Positions 32,694 to 41,776 of a stretch of 64,000 nucleotides of DNA are shown in pieces; positions within the stretch are counted from its first letter, which is position 1, and every line of letters begins with the position of its first letter. Below the pieces are notes generated by a model. That model saw nothing but the letters and a program-made list of their open reading frames with translations. It made no database searches and was not told where the DNA came from. The stretch is taken from the NCBI RefSeq assembly GCF_042610375.1, contig NZ_JBGJZL010000001.1:248001-312000 (forward strand), in the 5' to 3' direction. The translations under genes were made by a program, and so were the position numbers. The stretch comes from CTSoil-075 sp042610375. GTDB taxonomy: Bacteria > Bacillota > Negativicutes > DSM-13327.

Positions 32694-35600
32694 TTAGAAC
32701 TTAAATCGAGTCTCAAAACCAAACCATGTCCGATTTTTTTCATCAATTGATGCATTTAAACTTGTTCGTTTGCTTAAAGAGTAACTTAAGTCTAAATCAC
32801 TCTTATCATGATCAAGCCCCATGGTATAGGTCAACAGTAATTTATCTGTCAAATATTTACTCATTTCTATATTATAAACTTCTTGGGATACCGTGGTCGC
32901 CGTCTCACTATTACTATAACTTTTTTTAACAATCGTCGATGTCGTATCTTGGACTAACTTAAATTCATCTAAACCTAAGGCGCTACGGAAATTGCCCTCA
33001 ATTTCACTAACGAACTGCATTTGCAGTCCAGCACCTAATATACTAACTACCTCATCACGTCCAATCCCCCCAGAATTACCACTGTTTTGTTTATCAGCGT
33101 AATGGCTGCGTAAGGTCAAAAGAGAGAGGATTTCCTGTTGTCGCATGGCTGGCTCTGATGTCAAACTAAACTGCATGGCATTGATCGGTCCATTTACATT
33201 TAAACTGACAGTAACCTGTTGTAGAGTCGTTTGAGCATCGAGCTTAATAATAGGGTCAAAGGAAGCAAATTGCTTAAATTCAACACTAGCTTCATTGATT
33301 TTAAATTGTGTACGCAAATAATTAACCGTACCACGAAGACCTACAATGCGACCCGAAAAATCTGGTTCACGCGTGCTGCCAGCAAATTTCACGCGACCTT
33401 CAGCAAAGATATCATACAAGTAAGGATTATAAAATCTGACCTTTTTGCCCACAGCAACTTCAACATCAAGGCCAATATCTAAATTAGATGTTACCATATC
33501 GGGGATCATTGGAATATTAATAATGTCATTCTCAAATACCAAATTACCTGATAGTTTAGGACGACTACCTATGTTAGTCAGGTTTAAATTCCCTTCAAGA
33601 TCTCCTGTAAAATACTTACTCTTTATCTCGGGTTTAGTTAAGATTAAGGCTAAATCATAATTTGATAAGGCCATTCCTTGAAGCTTGGCTGTACCCGTTA
33701 AACTGTACGAACCTTTCCCCATGTAGCCATCAAATCTCTTTAGACTTATTGTATCACCTTCAAAACGAATATCAACCCCCACTTTTTGGATGGGATTTGA
33801 GATAGCAGCTAACTTGATTACACCATTATTAACACTAATCCCACCTGTTATGCGTGGATGGGCTAAGGTGCCTGTCAAATTAATTTCACCTTGTGTTTGA
33901 CCTTCAGCCCATGCAACTTCCTTTGTAAGAAATGGTAATATGCTTAAATTGGCCTTATCTAGCCGTACTTTTAAATCCATTTGATCAATCACATCAGCTT
34001 GCTCACGACCAATTGGATCAAGGGCGGCTACGGGAATAACGCCATATGCACTAGCCTGATAAGCGCCTTTCTTTAATAAGACTTGATTGACATGTATCAT
34101 TTTTTTATCCACGATTACCAGACCATATAATGAATCAAAAGTTGAGCTGCCGATACCACCATTGGCAATGTCTAAAGAGATAGCAGCATGAGGATCATTG
34201 GTTGTTCCTGTTATTTGAGCGGCAAAATTCATGTTCCCTTTAGGCTCTACTTTTGCATTGAATAAAGTTGCCACTAAGCCGGCATCAATATCACGACCAC
34301 CAATTTCCATCGCAATCAATCCATTCAAATCGGCTGTTCCTTGAGCAACTAAGACTCCTTTACCTTGGGTAGCAGATAATTCGCGAATCGTAATGAGATG
34401 ATTATCAAGTCCAACATCAACCTTGACAGATTCCACAGGATATTGCCCGATATGACCTTCTTTTAAAATACCTGTCAACCAAATATTCGGTTGATCCAAC
34501 GTTCCATTGAATGTCATCTCCCCATTAACAATTCCTTTAATATCCTTATTCGAAATATTTAAGATTGTTAATGCGGGACTTAATTCCGCATTTTCGACCG
34601 CAAGATTACCATATATTTCACGAGTTTCAATACCAAACCCACCTGAAAAATTAAATGTTCCTCCCCCTTGAGTAAAGCGGACTGACGGCACCTCAATGTC
34701 CGTATCGTGAACAGCAATCTCACCATTTACACCTGTCACTTCTTGACCATTTAATGTCAATTTATCTGCTGATAACTCACCTTTAAATGCAGGAGAACTA
34801 AGGGTTCCAGTGAGTTTTCCATTAAATTCAGCGCGTCCGCTCGCGACATAAGGTAACTTTAAATTTAACCGTTGCAAATTAATATTTTTGGCTATAATAT
34901 CAAAATTCAATTCATTTTGGGGTGAGATGCTCCCTGACAGTTGAATTCGGGTATTAAGAGAATGGATACTCATTTCACTGATTGTCGTTACGCCTTGTAC
35001 TCGCTTGTAGGAACCTTGCGCTTTGGCAATCAACTGACCACGAAAACTACCATCCGTCAAAAGGATTTTCCCTTCTGCGTTCAAATTTTCTAATGGTCCT
35101 GTCAATACCAGCTCATTATCCACATTACCCGTCAATTGCTCATTAGGCATTAATAGTTGTACGAGATTTTCGGCACGAGCTTGGTGAGAACGTACTGCTA
35201 TATTGACTTCATGTTGACCAGTAAGGGCTAATGTTCCTTGTATTTCATGCTTCGTCACTCCATGAATCAGTTCGGTATCATCCAGTCGAACTTGTTGTTG
35301 ATTGACCTTTATATTACCTTTCAGTTGAGCAAATGGTTGGTTAACAACCTGACCATTCATTGCTGTGAATCGACCAGTAAATTCAGGTTGGGATAAAACA
35401 CCAGTGATCTGACCAGAAAAATTTCCATTCCCGCTGATCATCCCTGTTTTTTGAAAATTTAATTGTTCGAGTGGCAAATTTTCCCCATACACAGCCAATT
35501 GGATCACCTGTTGATTAATTTGTCCTTGGGCTGTTATCAAACCTTGACCTAGATTCACTCTCGCATAATCAATGACAATATTTTCGCCATGAAGATAAAA

Positions 35601-36998
35601 GCCCGCACCGAAGGAAGTAAAGGCGACTCCTGCCACTTGCCCCTGTCCCATGCTAACTGTTCCCTGGATATCAGCTTCTGCAAAGTTTTTTATACCCTTT
35701 ACCCCGATATTTACATCTCCATATCCCTGACTACCTGGTATTAAGTCCGCAACATACCCCATATCAATTTGCTGACCTTTAAGTTGTAATTGATAGCGCT
35801 GGTCTGCAAGTTCAAGCACCCCTGTGGCGGTCACATGACCTCCGAATAGATCAGCACTCGATTGATTCATAATTATTTTTTTATTCATCATTTGAATCGC
35901 CGCTTGCCCATTTTGAATTTGATAACCAGCGATTTGTCCTAATGGCAAATCCACCTTCCCATTAATGATCGGATTGGTAGATATACCCGTGATATCAGCC
36001 TTAAATGCCAGATCCCCACTAATAGGAATATCCTTTGCCATAACCCTTGGATCAAAAGAATCAGAAGCGACCGTCAAATTCAGTATCGGTTGATTGGTAT
36101 CGATACGAATACTCCCCCGCACATTAATTGGTTGCTCAAAGACCGTCCCCTTGGTAAATAGATATATATTCTTGTTAGAGAAAGTCATATTACCTTCAAC
36201 TTGACGTAAGGGTATACCATCGATATCTACATCGATGCCCGCTAAGCTAGCTTCACCAGCCCACTCAATATTCCCCTGTTGCTGACTCACTGCTACCTGC
36301 AAATTTTTCAAACTGCCATCTATCAAATTCAGTGGTCCTTCTGATAAAAATAATTGATAGTCTGTTATCAATAATTCGCTCGCTTCAATACGCAAGTTAC
36401 TTCTTTTTTGATTATTAATTGATCCTTCAGCTTTAACCACGGCTCCTTTGTGAAGGGCCTGTAATTGAAGATCAATCGTCGGTTTATGGGCAAAATCCAC
36501 ACTACCATTCAGTTCTTCTACTGCCCACGTTTTATCAGAAATAGTTAATATCCCACTACCATTTACTACGTTTACTTTACCACCAAAAGAAGATTGGGCT
36601 GCAGTCTCTTGCTGCAATAAATCTTGTATATTCCAGTGTCCATCATTTATTTTGGTGAGCCGCAGTGTAGGGTTTTCAACTACCACATGAGAAATCGCCT
36701 CAACAACAGCCTGTCCACGTAAAATAATAAGCGGACTATAGGTAACAGTTATTTTTTCACTAGCAAGTAATAGCTCAGCTTGTTTATCATAAATAACCGT
36801 ATTATGTATTGTGATGGTATTGTATGAAGTCAGTTCTATTTCCCCTACAGTCACTAAACTTCCTAGGGCATTGGACAGTTCCGTCCGTAATATGCTCTGT
36901 GCCCCTGTCATAACCTGCTGACTTTTACTGAGTCCCCATATTCCACTCACAGTAATGATGATCAATAGCAACAGTAATAGGATTATTCTTTTTTTCAT
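32694..36998 (-). CDS. tamB: TamB/YdbH-type AsmA-like translocation protein
   Basis: Very long (1434 residues) periplasm-spanning protein of the TamB family, thought to form a hydrophobic groove that carries phospholipid, and to help assemble some outer-membrane proteins, between the two membranes. It has an N-terminal signal anchor (about 3-24), more than a thousand residues of repetitive beta-strand units (patterns such as GNLSGKLTGTLSSPAFKGELSA) and the C-terminal TamB domain (about 1090-1434: GRIVGLRGTVNYLRTQFKINEASVEF, REILSLLT-type motif QQEILSLLTLRSHY, FKLVQD, YLTDKLLLTYTMG, TRFKF). AGGAGG precedes ATG. No separate tamA is seen, so BamA may be its barrel partner. It heads the unit containing the sigma factor. 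Confidence 0.93.
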   Translation of the reverse strand: MKKRIILLLLLLIIITVSGIWGLSKSQQVMTGAQSILRTELSNALGSLVTVGEIELTSYNTITIHNTVIYDKQAELLLASEKITVTYSPLIILRGQAVVEAISHVVVENPTLRLTKINDGHWNIQDLLQQETAAQSSFGGKVNVVNGSGILTISDKTWAVEELNGSVDFAHKPTIDLQLQALHKGAVVKAEGSINNQKRSNLRIEASELLITDYQLFLSEGPLNLIDGSLKNLQVAVSQQQGNIEWAGEASLAGIDVDIDGIPLRQVEGNMTFSNKNIYLFTKGTVFEQPINVRGSIRIDTNQPILNLTVASDSFDPRVMAKDIPISGDLAFKADITGISTNPIINGKVDLPLGQIAGYQIQNGQAAIQMMNKKIIMNQSSADLFGGHVTATGVLELADQRYQLQLKGQQIDMGYVADLIPGSQGYGDVNIGVKGIKNFAEADIQGTVSMGQGQVAGVAFTSFGAGFYLHGENIVIDYARVNLGQGLITAQGQINQQVIQLAVYGENLPLEQLNFQKTGMISGNGNFSGQITGVLSQPEFTGRFTAMNGQVVNQPFAQLKGNIKVNQQQVRLDDTELIHGVTKHEIQGTLALTGQHEVNIAVRSHQARAENLVQLLMPNEQLTGNVDNELVLTGPLENLNAEGKILLTDGSFRGQLIAKAQGSYKRVQGVTTISEMSIHSLNTRIQLSGSISPQNELNFDIIAKNINLQRLNLKLPYVASGRAEFNGKLTGTLSSPAFKGELSADKLTLNGQEVTGVNGEIAVHDTDIEVPSVRFTQGGGTFNFSGGFGIETREIYGNLAVENAELSPALTILNISNKDIKGIVNGEMTFNGTLDQPNIWLTGILKEGHIGQYPVESVKVDVGLDNHLITIRELSATQGKGVLVAQGTADLNGLIAMEIGGRDIDAGLVATLFNAKVEPKGNMNFAAQITGTTNDPHAAISLDIANGGIGSSTFDSLYGLVIVDKKMIHVNQVLLKKGAYQASAYGVIPVAALDPIGREQADVIDQMDLKVRLDKANLSILPFLTKEVAWAEGQTQGEINLTGTLAHPRITGGISVNNGVIKLAAISNPIQKVGVDIRFEGDTISLKRFDGYMGKGSYSLTGTAKLQGMALSNYDLALILTKPEIKSKYFTGDLEGNLNLTNIGSRPKLSGNLVFENDIINIPMIPDMVTSNLDIGLDVEVAVGKKVRFYNPYLYDIFAEGRVKFAGSTREPDFSGRIVGLRGTVNYLRTQFKINEASVEFKQFASFDPIIKLDAQTTLQQVTVSLNVNGPINAMQFSLTSEPAMRQQEILSLLTLRSHYADKQNSGNSGGIGRDEVVSILGAGLQMQFVSEIEGNFRSALGLDEFKLVQDTTSTIVKKSYSNSETATTVSQEVYNIEMSKYLTDKLLLTYTMGLDHDKSDLDLSYSLSKRTSLNASIDEKNRTWFGFETRFKF

Positions 36999-37033
36999 TT
37001 GAAGCCTCCTGTGTACTATCCAAAGACGTACTC

Positions 37034-37048
37034 TATCAGGATCTTACT
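37034..37048 (-). repeat. 15-base sequence shared by tamB and ompM1 leaders
   Basis: AGTAAGATCCTGATA (minus strand) here is identical to 1569-1583 in the ompM1 leader. Both copies lie upstream of minus-strand outer-membrane genes and in the same orientation, but at different distances from the start codons (about 36 and 102 bases). Confidence 0.4.
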
Positions 37049-37074
37049 TCTACATGTATCGACTGAGTTCCTGT
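37045..37074 (-). promoter_or_regulatory. Weak sigma-H-like promoter of tamB
   Basis: ACAGGAACT, a 12-base spacer and GTAGAAGTA on the minus strand resemble RNAGGAWWW-N12-RNNGAATWW, with C at one W position and GAAG for GAAT. It stands about 50 bases before the tamB start. Confidence 0.33.
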
Positions 37075-37154
37075 GTTATTTTTTTCAAATTATATTATAT
37101 CATCTGGCAAATAAAGACTTTTATTCAGAAAAGTGATTCATTTCCTAATTTTAG

Positions 37155-37181
37155 AAAAGCCGGGGTATCCCCCGGCTTTTT
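37155..37181 (-). terminator. Terminator of tolC
   Basis: AAAAGCCGGGG and CCCCGGCTTTT pair around a short loop 20 bases past the tolC stop codon, followed by TTCTAAAATT on the minus strand. A strong GC stem; it could act in both directions. Confidence 0.85.
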
Positions 37182-37200
37182 GTCGATTATAGCTAGTTCT

Positions 37201-38487
37201 TTAATTAACAGCAATTCCCATTGCTTTATCTAAGTTAGCTTTGCTTGTATTATAATCATACAAGGCTTGGATATAATTATTTTTAGCTTGTGTCAAGGCA
37301 ACTTGAGCGTCAATTACATCAATATTTGTTCCCACACCAGCACTATAGCGAACTCCTGAAATTTTGAAATCTTCTTCGGCCTTGTCGACTGCAACTTGAG
37401 TCGTATTAATTCGTTTGTCAGCTTCATTTATATTCAAATAAGCTTGGCGAACCTCCAATTGAATGCTATCTTTAGTTTGTTGCGCTTGTTGCAACGCTTT
37501 CGTTACTGCCAAATCAGATTGTTTAATTTTAGAATCTGTCACACCTGAGTCAAAAGCGGTCCAAGTAGCCGATAAGCCAATTGACCATGTATTATTATCA
37601 GTACCTGGAAAAGTTGTATCACTCCAACCTGTTGCAGCACTTGCAGCTACTGTTGGTAATTTTCCACTTTGCGCGATTTTAACCGACTTCTTAGCGATTT
37701 CAACAGCATAATCAGCTTGGATATTTTCAGGACGATGAGACATAGCATATGTAATACTGTCATTCAGAGATAATTGATATTTTACATGTTGAAGTTCATC
37801 TTTAACTCTTACTTCGGTTTCTAGGGGTAAACCAAGTACATTATTAAATTTTGAAACTGCTAAATCATAATTGTTCTGCGCTACAATCAATGTTTGTTGA
37901 TAATTAGCAAGTTCAACTTCCGAACGAAGTACATCGGATTTTGCAACAACACCGACCCCATACTGTGCTTGAACATTTTTCAAATGCGCGTTCATCATAT
38001 CAACAGATTCTTGACTCACTTTGAGTGCATTAATACTTTGTAAAATCGTATAATATCCGTTGGTCGCATTTAGTTTAATTTGTTGCCGTGATTGCTGAAC
38101 ATCAAGATCACTAATTTTATAATTGAGTTCAGCTTGTTCAATACCAGCTTCAATTTTACCTCCTGTATAGAGTGGCAGGTTCAATGCAATTTGGTTGCTA
38201 AAACTATTAGCAGATGCACTATATGAGTATGTTTTAGCCCGTTTATCAGCATGAGTTAGATTGACAGTAAGCTTCTTTGCGCCTTTTGCTTCGCTGATGG
38301 CCCACTGCGCTTTTTCCCGATCGGCGTCTGCCATCTTAATCGTTGGATTATTTTGCAGTGCCATTGCAATGCTATCATCTAGAGATAACTCTATAGGTGC
38401 AGCCAGCACAACTGCTGCATTTAACACTAGAAATCCACTGGTTAGCGCTACCGCTAATCGCTTTTTCCAATGAGTTTGTTTTATCAT
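37201..38487 (-). CDS. tolC: TolC-family outer-membrane efflux channel
   Basis: Outer-membrane channel of the TolC family, trimeric with a beta-barrel and long periplasmic helices. The 428-residue product has a signal peptide (about 1-29, ending VLA/A), two structural repeats each starting with L(S/T)LDDSIAMALQNNPTIK or LSLNDSITYAMSHRPEN, coiled-coil stretches, and a helical C-terminus. Length is typical. GAGGGGGAT precedes ATG. It sits after mlaD but has its own consensus sigma-A promoter and a palindromic operator. The RND pump at 41777-45942 is its most likely partner; type I secretion is an alternative. Confidence 0.93.
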   Translation of the reverse strand: MIKQTHWKKRLAVALTSGFLVLNAAVVLAAPIELSLDDSIAMALQNNPTIKMADADREKAQWAISEAKGAKKLTVNLTHADKRAKTYSYSASANSFSNQIALNLPLYTGGKIEAGIEQAELNYKISDLDVQQSRQQIKLNATNGYYTILQSINALKVSQESVDMMNAHLKNVQAQYGVGVVAKSDVLRSEVELANYQQTLIVAQNNYDLAVSKFNNVLGLPLETEVRVKDELQHVKYQLSLNDSITYAMSHRPENIQADYAVEIAKKSVKIAQSGKLPTVAASAATGWSDTTFPGTDNNTWSIGLSATWTAFDSGVTDSKIKQSDLAVTKALQQAQQTKDSIQLEVRQAYLNINEADKRINTTQVAVDKAEEDFKISGVRYSAGVGTNIDVIDAQVALTQAKNNYIQALYDYNTSKANLDKAMGIAVN

Positions 38488-38521
38488 TTTTAAAATCCCC
38501 CTCTATTTTGAAAACCCGCAT

Positions 38522-38537
38522 TTGACTATCTAGTCAA
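38522..38537. promoter_or_regulatory. Palindromic operator in the tolC leader
   Basis: TTGACTATCTAGTCAA, a near-perfect 16-bp palindrome (only the central TC is unpaired), lies just downstream of the -10 element of the tolC promoter, where a bound dimer would block transcription. Its half-site matches the palindrome near ompM2 (3603-3616). Confidence 0.58.
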
Positions 38538-38546
38538 TATCTTTCT

Positions 38547-38575
38547 ATTATAGGTCTAAATATAATAAGTGTCAA
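38547..38575 (-). promoter_or_regulatory. Consensus sigma-A promoter of tolC
   Basis: TTGACA, 17 bases, TATAAT on the minus strand, identical to the sigma-70/sigma-A consensus. A promoter this strong is likely to be repressed; the palindrome directly downstream is the obvious control site. Confidence 0.8.
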
Positions 38576-38619
38576 TAAAAACCAGCCACTACCTTCTTGA
38601 CTACAGGATTCTGTTATTT

Positions 38620-39897
38620 CTAAAAAGTTTGACGAACGCCAATATACGTATTTTTTTCAGATGATTTGTTTAAATTATCTGTTTGTCCAACGAGAAAGGT
38701 ATCTGGCGCTAGTTGATATTGAGTCCGTAATTTCACTCGGACATCATTAGGATCATATACATCAAGGGATAGTTTGAGTTGTTTGCCGAGCTGGGTATCA
38801 ACGCCCATACCAACTTTACTTTCAATCACTCCGACTCGACCAGCAAATTCTTCGCTCCCTTTACCAATTTGAAAGTTTCCTTTACTTCCATCACCAATAC
38901 CTGTCACACCAATGACAGCAAAATCTTGTGGCGAAGTATTAATTCTAAGATCGGCATTACTACGATATTTACCTGTGTTATTATCATGTAATACTTCAAA
39001 TCCCCCCTTGACACTAATGGAGTCAACTTTCGTCAGCATCTTATTGGCTTTTTCACTCACTGAACGAGCATTTCTGAGTGTTTCCTTAATATTGGTGACC
39101 GTTTCAGGATCTGTGACCACTCCATCTAAAGCAGCCGCCATTTTCTCGATACGTTGGCTAGTACTTCTAATATTCTGGATGGTTTCGCGCAAATCACGAA
39201 CCGTCTGTCCATCGTTATCTACTCCAGCCATCATGACATCCACACGTCCTGCTACGTCCCGCAAACTTCCAGACATGATGCTCAGATTGTTAATCATCGT
39301 ATGAACATCACCCTCGTTATTTTGCGCCATACGTGCCAAAGATGCACTCATGGCATTGAGATTATTAGTAAGTTCTTTGGCATTTAAAATCGTTTCTTTC
39401 ATGGCCGCTTTTACTTTGTCATCACCAAGTATTTCATTTAATGATTTAACTAGATCATGGACCTCTGCCAGCACTCGATCTGATGAGGCAATGAGCTGAT
39501 CAAGACCGACAATGTCTTCCCCTCTTACAATAGCATTAGGACCCAAGAAACCATTACTTTGGTTGGGTGGAGAAATATTAATATGTTTTTCTCCTACAAG
39601 CCCATCCGATCCAATCCGAAAGATTGATCCTTCTGGGATCTTAACCCCTGGGCGAATCACAAAAGTTACTTTAACGCCTTCAGGTAGTACTTCGACAGAT
39701 TTCACCTGCCCTACATCCACACCCGCATAGCGTAAAATATTACCTTGTTTCAAACCGTTGACTTGACCAAATACAGCTTGTACTTGGTATCCTTTATCAC
39801 CAAAGGTAAAATTGCCTAAATGCACAATCATATAGGCCAATAATAAGAATGCAATTACACTCATCGAACCAACTTTGGCCTCTGTACTCAACTTCAT
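38620..39897 (-). CDS. mlaD: MlaD-type MCE protein with C-terminal beta-barrel domain
   Basis: Lipid-transport MCE protein of 425 residues. It has a signal anchor (about 11-29), one MCE domain (about 36-111: VFGQVNGLKQGNILRYAGVDVGQVKSVEV, IFRIGSDGLVGEKHINI), a long helical stretch (about 130-290) and a beta-rich C-terminal part (about 296-425) ending GVRQTF, with the terminal phenylalanine of outer-membrane barrels. E. coli MlaD is 183 residues and relies on MlaC and MlaA; here one chain could span from inner to outer membrane, as reported for Veillonella MlaD. It overlaps mlaF by 4 bases (ATGA). No mlaA, mlaB or mlaC is nearby. Confidence 0.9.
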   Translation of the reverse strand: MKLSTEAKVGSMSVIAFLLLAYMIVHLGNFTFGDKGYQVQAVFGQVNGLKQGNILRYAGVDVGQVKSVEVLPEGVKVTFVIRPGVKIPEGSIFRIGSDGLVGEKHINISPPNQSNGFLGPNAIVRGEDIVGLDQLIASSDRVLAEVHDLVKSLNEILGDDKVKAAMKETILNAKELTNNLNAMSASLARMAQNNEGDVHTMINNLSIMSGSLRDVAGRVDVMMAGVDNDGQTVRDLRETIQNIRSTSQRIEKMAAALDGVVTDPETVTNIKETLRNARSVSEKANKMLTKVDSISVKGGFEVLHDNNTGKYRSNADLRINTSPQDFAVIGVTGIGDGSKGNFQIGKGSEEFAGRVGVIESKVGMGVDTQLGKQLKLSLDVYDPNDVRVKLRTQYQLAPDTFLVGQTDNLNKSSEKNTYIGVRQTF

Positions 39898-40658
39898 ACT
39901 AAATTCGACCTCCTTCGTACATATGCGCCAGGTGTTTTCAAACCATGAATAAATTGTTGAACCAATGGATTTTCCGATTGCTTAATTTCCTCTACAGTGC
40001 CCACCTCAATAATACTGCCATTATGAATCATCGCAATGCGATCTGCAACGGTAAAAGCACTGGACATATGATGGGTCACTACAACTGACGTCACACCAAG
40101 CATTCGTTTCGTATTCATGATCAGACGATCAATGGTCCCTGACATAATGGGATCAAGACCTGCTGTTGGTTCATCATAAAGCATAATTTCGGGTTTCATC
40201 GCAATTGCCCTTGCTAAACTCACCCTTTTTTTCATACCACCTGATAATTCATTAGGCATTCGATCTTGCTGATCTGTAAGTCCTACCATACGTAGGTTCC
40301 GAGATACAATTTTACTTATTTCTTTTTCTGACATGGCGGTATGTTCCCGTAGACCAAATGCCACATTTTCTCCCACTGTCATGGAATCAAATAAGGCAGA
40401 GTACTGAAATACCATTCCCATATCTAGCCGAACCTTATTGAGCTGATCTTCAGAAAGACAAGATATTTCTTGTTCTTTGATCATAATGTTACCTATGGTT
40501 GGTTTAAGCAGTCCGATAATCAAGCGTAAGATTGTACTTTTCCCTGAACCGCTTGGTCCAATAATGACCATGGTCTCCCCTTTGGCGACCTCAAGATTTA
40601 TATCATGCAAGATTTGTTTCCCATTAAACTCCATATTAATATTGGTTAATTTGATCAT
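39894..40658 (-). CDS. mlaF: MlaF, phospholipid ABC transporter ATPase
   Basis: ATPase of the Mla lipid transporter, 254 residues. Walker A IIGPSGSGKSTILRLIIG (about 33-50), Q-loop MVFQYSALFDSMTVGENVAF, signature LSGGMKKRVSLARAIA (with the MKKR variant typical of MlaF), Walker B IMLYDEPTAGLDPIMSGTID and switch VTHHMSSAFTVAD are all present. AAAGGTGGTGA precedes ATG. It is between mlaE and mlaD and coupled to mlaD by a 4-base overlap. A 126-base gap from mlaE contains no clear terminator. Confidence 0.95.
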   Translation of the reverse strand: MIKLTNINMEFNGKQILHDINLEVAKGETMVIIGPSGSGKSTILRLIIGLLKPTIGNIMIKEQEISCLSEDQLNKVRLDMGMVFQYSALFDSMTVGENVAFGLREHTAMSEKEISKIVSRNLRMVGLTDQQDRMPNELSGGMKKRVSLARAIAMKPEIMLYDEPTAGLDPIMSGTIDRLIMNTKRMLGVTSVVVTHHMSSAFTVADRIAMIHNGSIIEVGTVEEIKQSENPLVQQFIHGLKTPGAYVRRRSNLV

Positions 40659-40784
40659 TCACTCACCACCTTTGCCCTACAATGATTGATCACATATTAT
40701 AAATAGTAATCGTTAAAGATCTCTTATATCTTTATTTTCAACAAAGCAATATGATCAATATTTTTTTATTCATGCTATCTATTT

Positions 40785-41558
40785 CTAGCGATAGAGTATC
40801 ATGGATAAAAAATAGTTACTCACAAAGATTATAATAATAGAACTCACAACAGATGCTGTGGTGGCACGCCCTACACCTTCAGCACCTTGCTCTGCTGTCA
40901 ACCCCTTATAACAACCAATAATAGCAATGGTGCCACCAAAAAACATGGCTTTGACTAATCCGCCAATGGTATCATGAATCACAGCAAAAATCTTGATGGA
41001 ATTAAAATAAGTAAATGAACCAATTCCAGAATATAAGGTGGCGACCAAATATCCTCCCAAAATACCAATCACATCCGCAAAAATAACTAATATGGGAACC
41101 ATCATGATGCAAGCTAAAAATCTTGGTACAACCAAATATCGAATAGGATCAACTGCCATGACCCTCAATGCATCAATTTGTTCTGTGACTTTCATTGACC
41201 CAATTTCAGCAGCAATGGCTGCTCCTACCCGCCCTGCAACGACCACACCCGTCAAAACGGGTGATAATTCTCGGAACATAGCAATGGCTACAATGCCACC
41301 AACAGAAGATTGAGCTCCATATTTAATAAATTCATTTGCCGTTTGCAAGGTAATAACCATACCCGTAAATAAAATAGTGAGTAAAACAATCGGCAATGAA
41401 TCTACGCCTAAATGAACCATTTGTTGCAATATATGCCGCATTTTTGGTTGTTGGCGCAAATAAGACAGGGTCTGGGTAAAAAGTATGACAATGCGCCCTG
41501 TACTTTCTACAGAAACAACGACCTGCCGTCCGATACTTTCTAACATATGTACAAGCAT
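40785..41558 (-). CDS. mlaE: MlaE, phospholipid ABC transporter permease
   Basis: Integral inner-membrane subunit of the Mla transporter, 257 residues with about five hydrophobic segments. It has the family block LTGVVVAGRVGAAIAAEIGSMKVTEQIDALRVMAVDPIRYLVVPRFLA and the ending GVGRATTASVVSSIIIIFVSNYFLS. GAGGGAT precedes the ATG. It heads the mlaE-mlaF-mlaD unit, after the RND terminator, with a sigma-H-like promoter about 75 bases upstream. Transport direction cannot be decided from the sequence. Confidence 0.95.
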   Translation of the reverse strand: MLVHMLESIGRQVVVSVESTGRIVILFTQTLSYLRQQPKMRHILQQMVHLGVDSLPIVLLTILFTGMVITLQTANEFIKYGAQSSVGGIVAIAMFRELSPVLTGVVVAGRVGAAIAAEIGSMKVTEQIDALRVMAVDPIRYLVVPRFLACIMMVPILVIFADVIGILGGYLVATLYSGIGSFTYFNSIKIFAVIHDTIGGLVKAMFFGGTIAIIGCYKGLTAEQGAEGVGRATTASVVSSIIIIFVSNYFLSMILYR

Positions 41559-41635
41559 AGTTAATCCCTCACATTTTCAAACAATATTACACCACTTTAT
41601 AAGAATTTATATTACACATTAAGTACTTTATGAAT

Positions 41636-41664
41636 ATATTCAATATAAAAATTGAATCCCCTGC
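41636..41664 (-). promoter_or_regulatory. Sigma-H-like promoter of mlaE
   Basis: GCAGGGGAT, an 11-base spacer and ATTGAATAT on the minus strand. The -10 fits RNNGAATWW fully; the -35 has two mismatches (AGGG for AGGA, G at a W position). Spacing is the same 11 bases as in the ompM, yjbH and lpxC promoters. Confidence 0.42.
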
Positions 41665-41704
41665 GTTTTTTCACAGTTTTTGTTGAGAATTGAATAAAAT
41701 AAAG

Positions 41705-41768
41705 CTAAAGGACACTAAAGATGCTCTCTATTACAAATAATAAGAGCGCACTCTTTAGTGCCTTTTAG
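41705..41768 (-). terminator. Terminator of the RND efflux operon
   Basis: CTAAAGGACACTAAAGA pairs with TCTTTAGTGCCTTTTAG (one mismatch and a bulge), with a further inner stem, followed by a T-rich stretch on the minus strand. It lies 9 bases past the RND stop codon and separates the pump from mlaE. Confidence 0.8.
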
Positions 41769-41776
41769 AGACTTTA

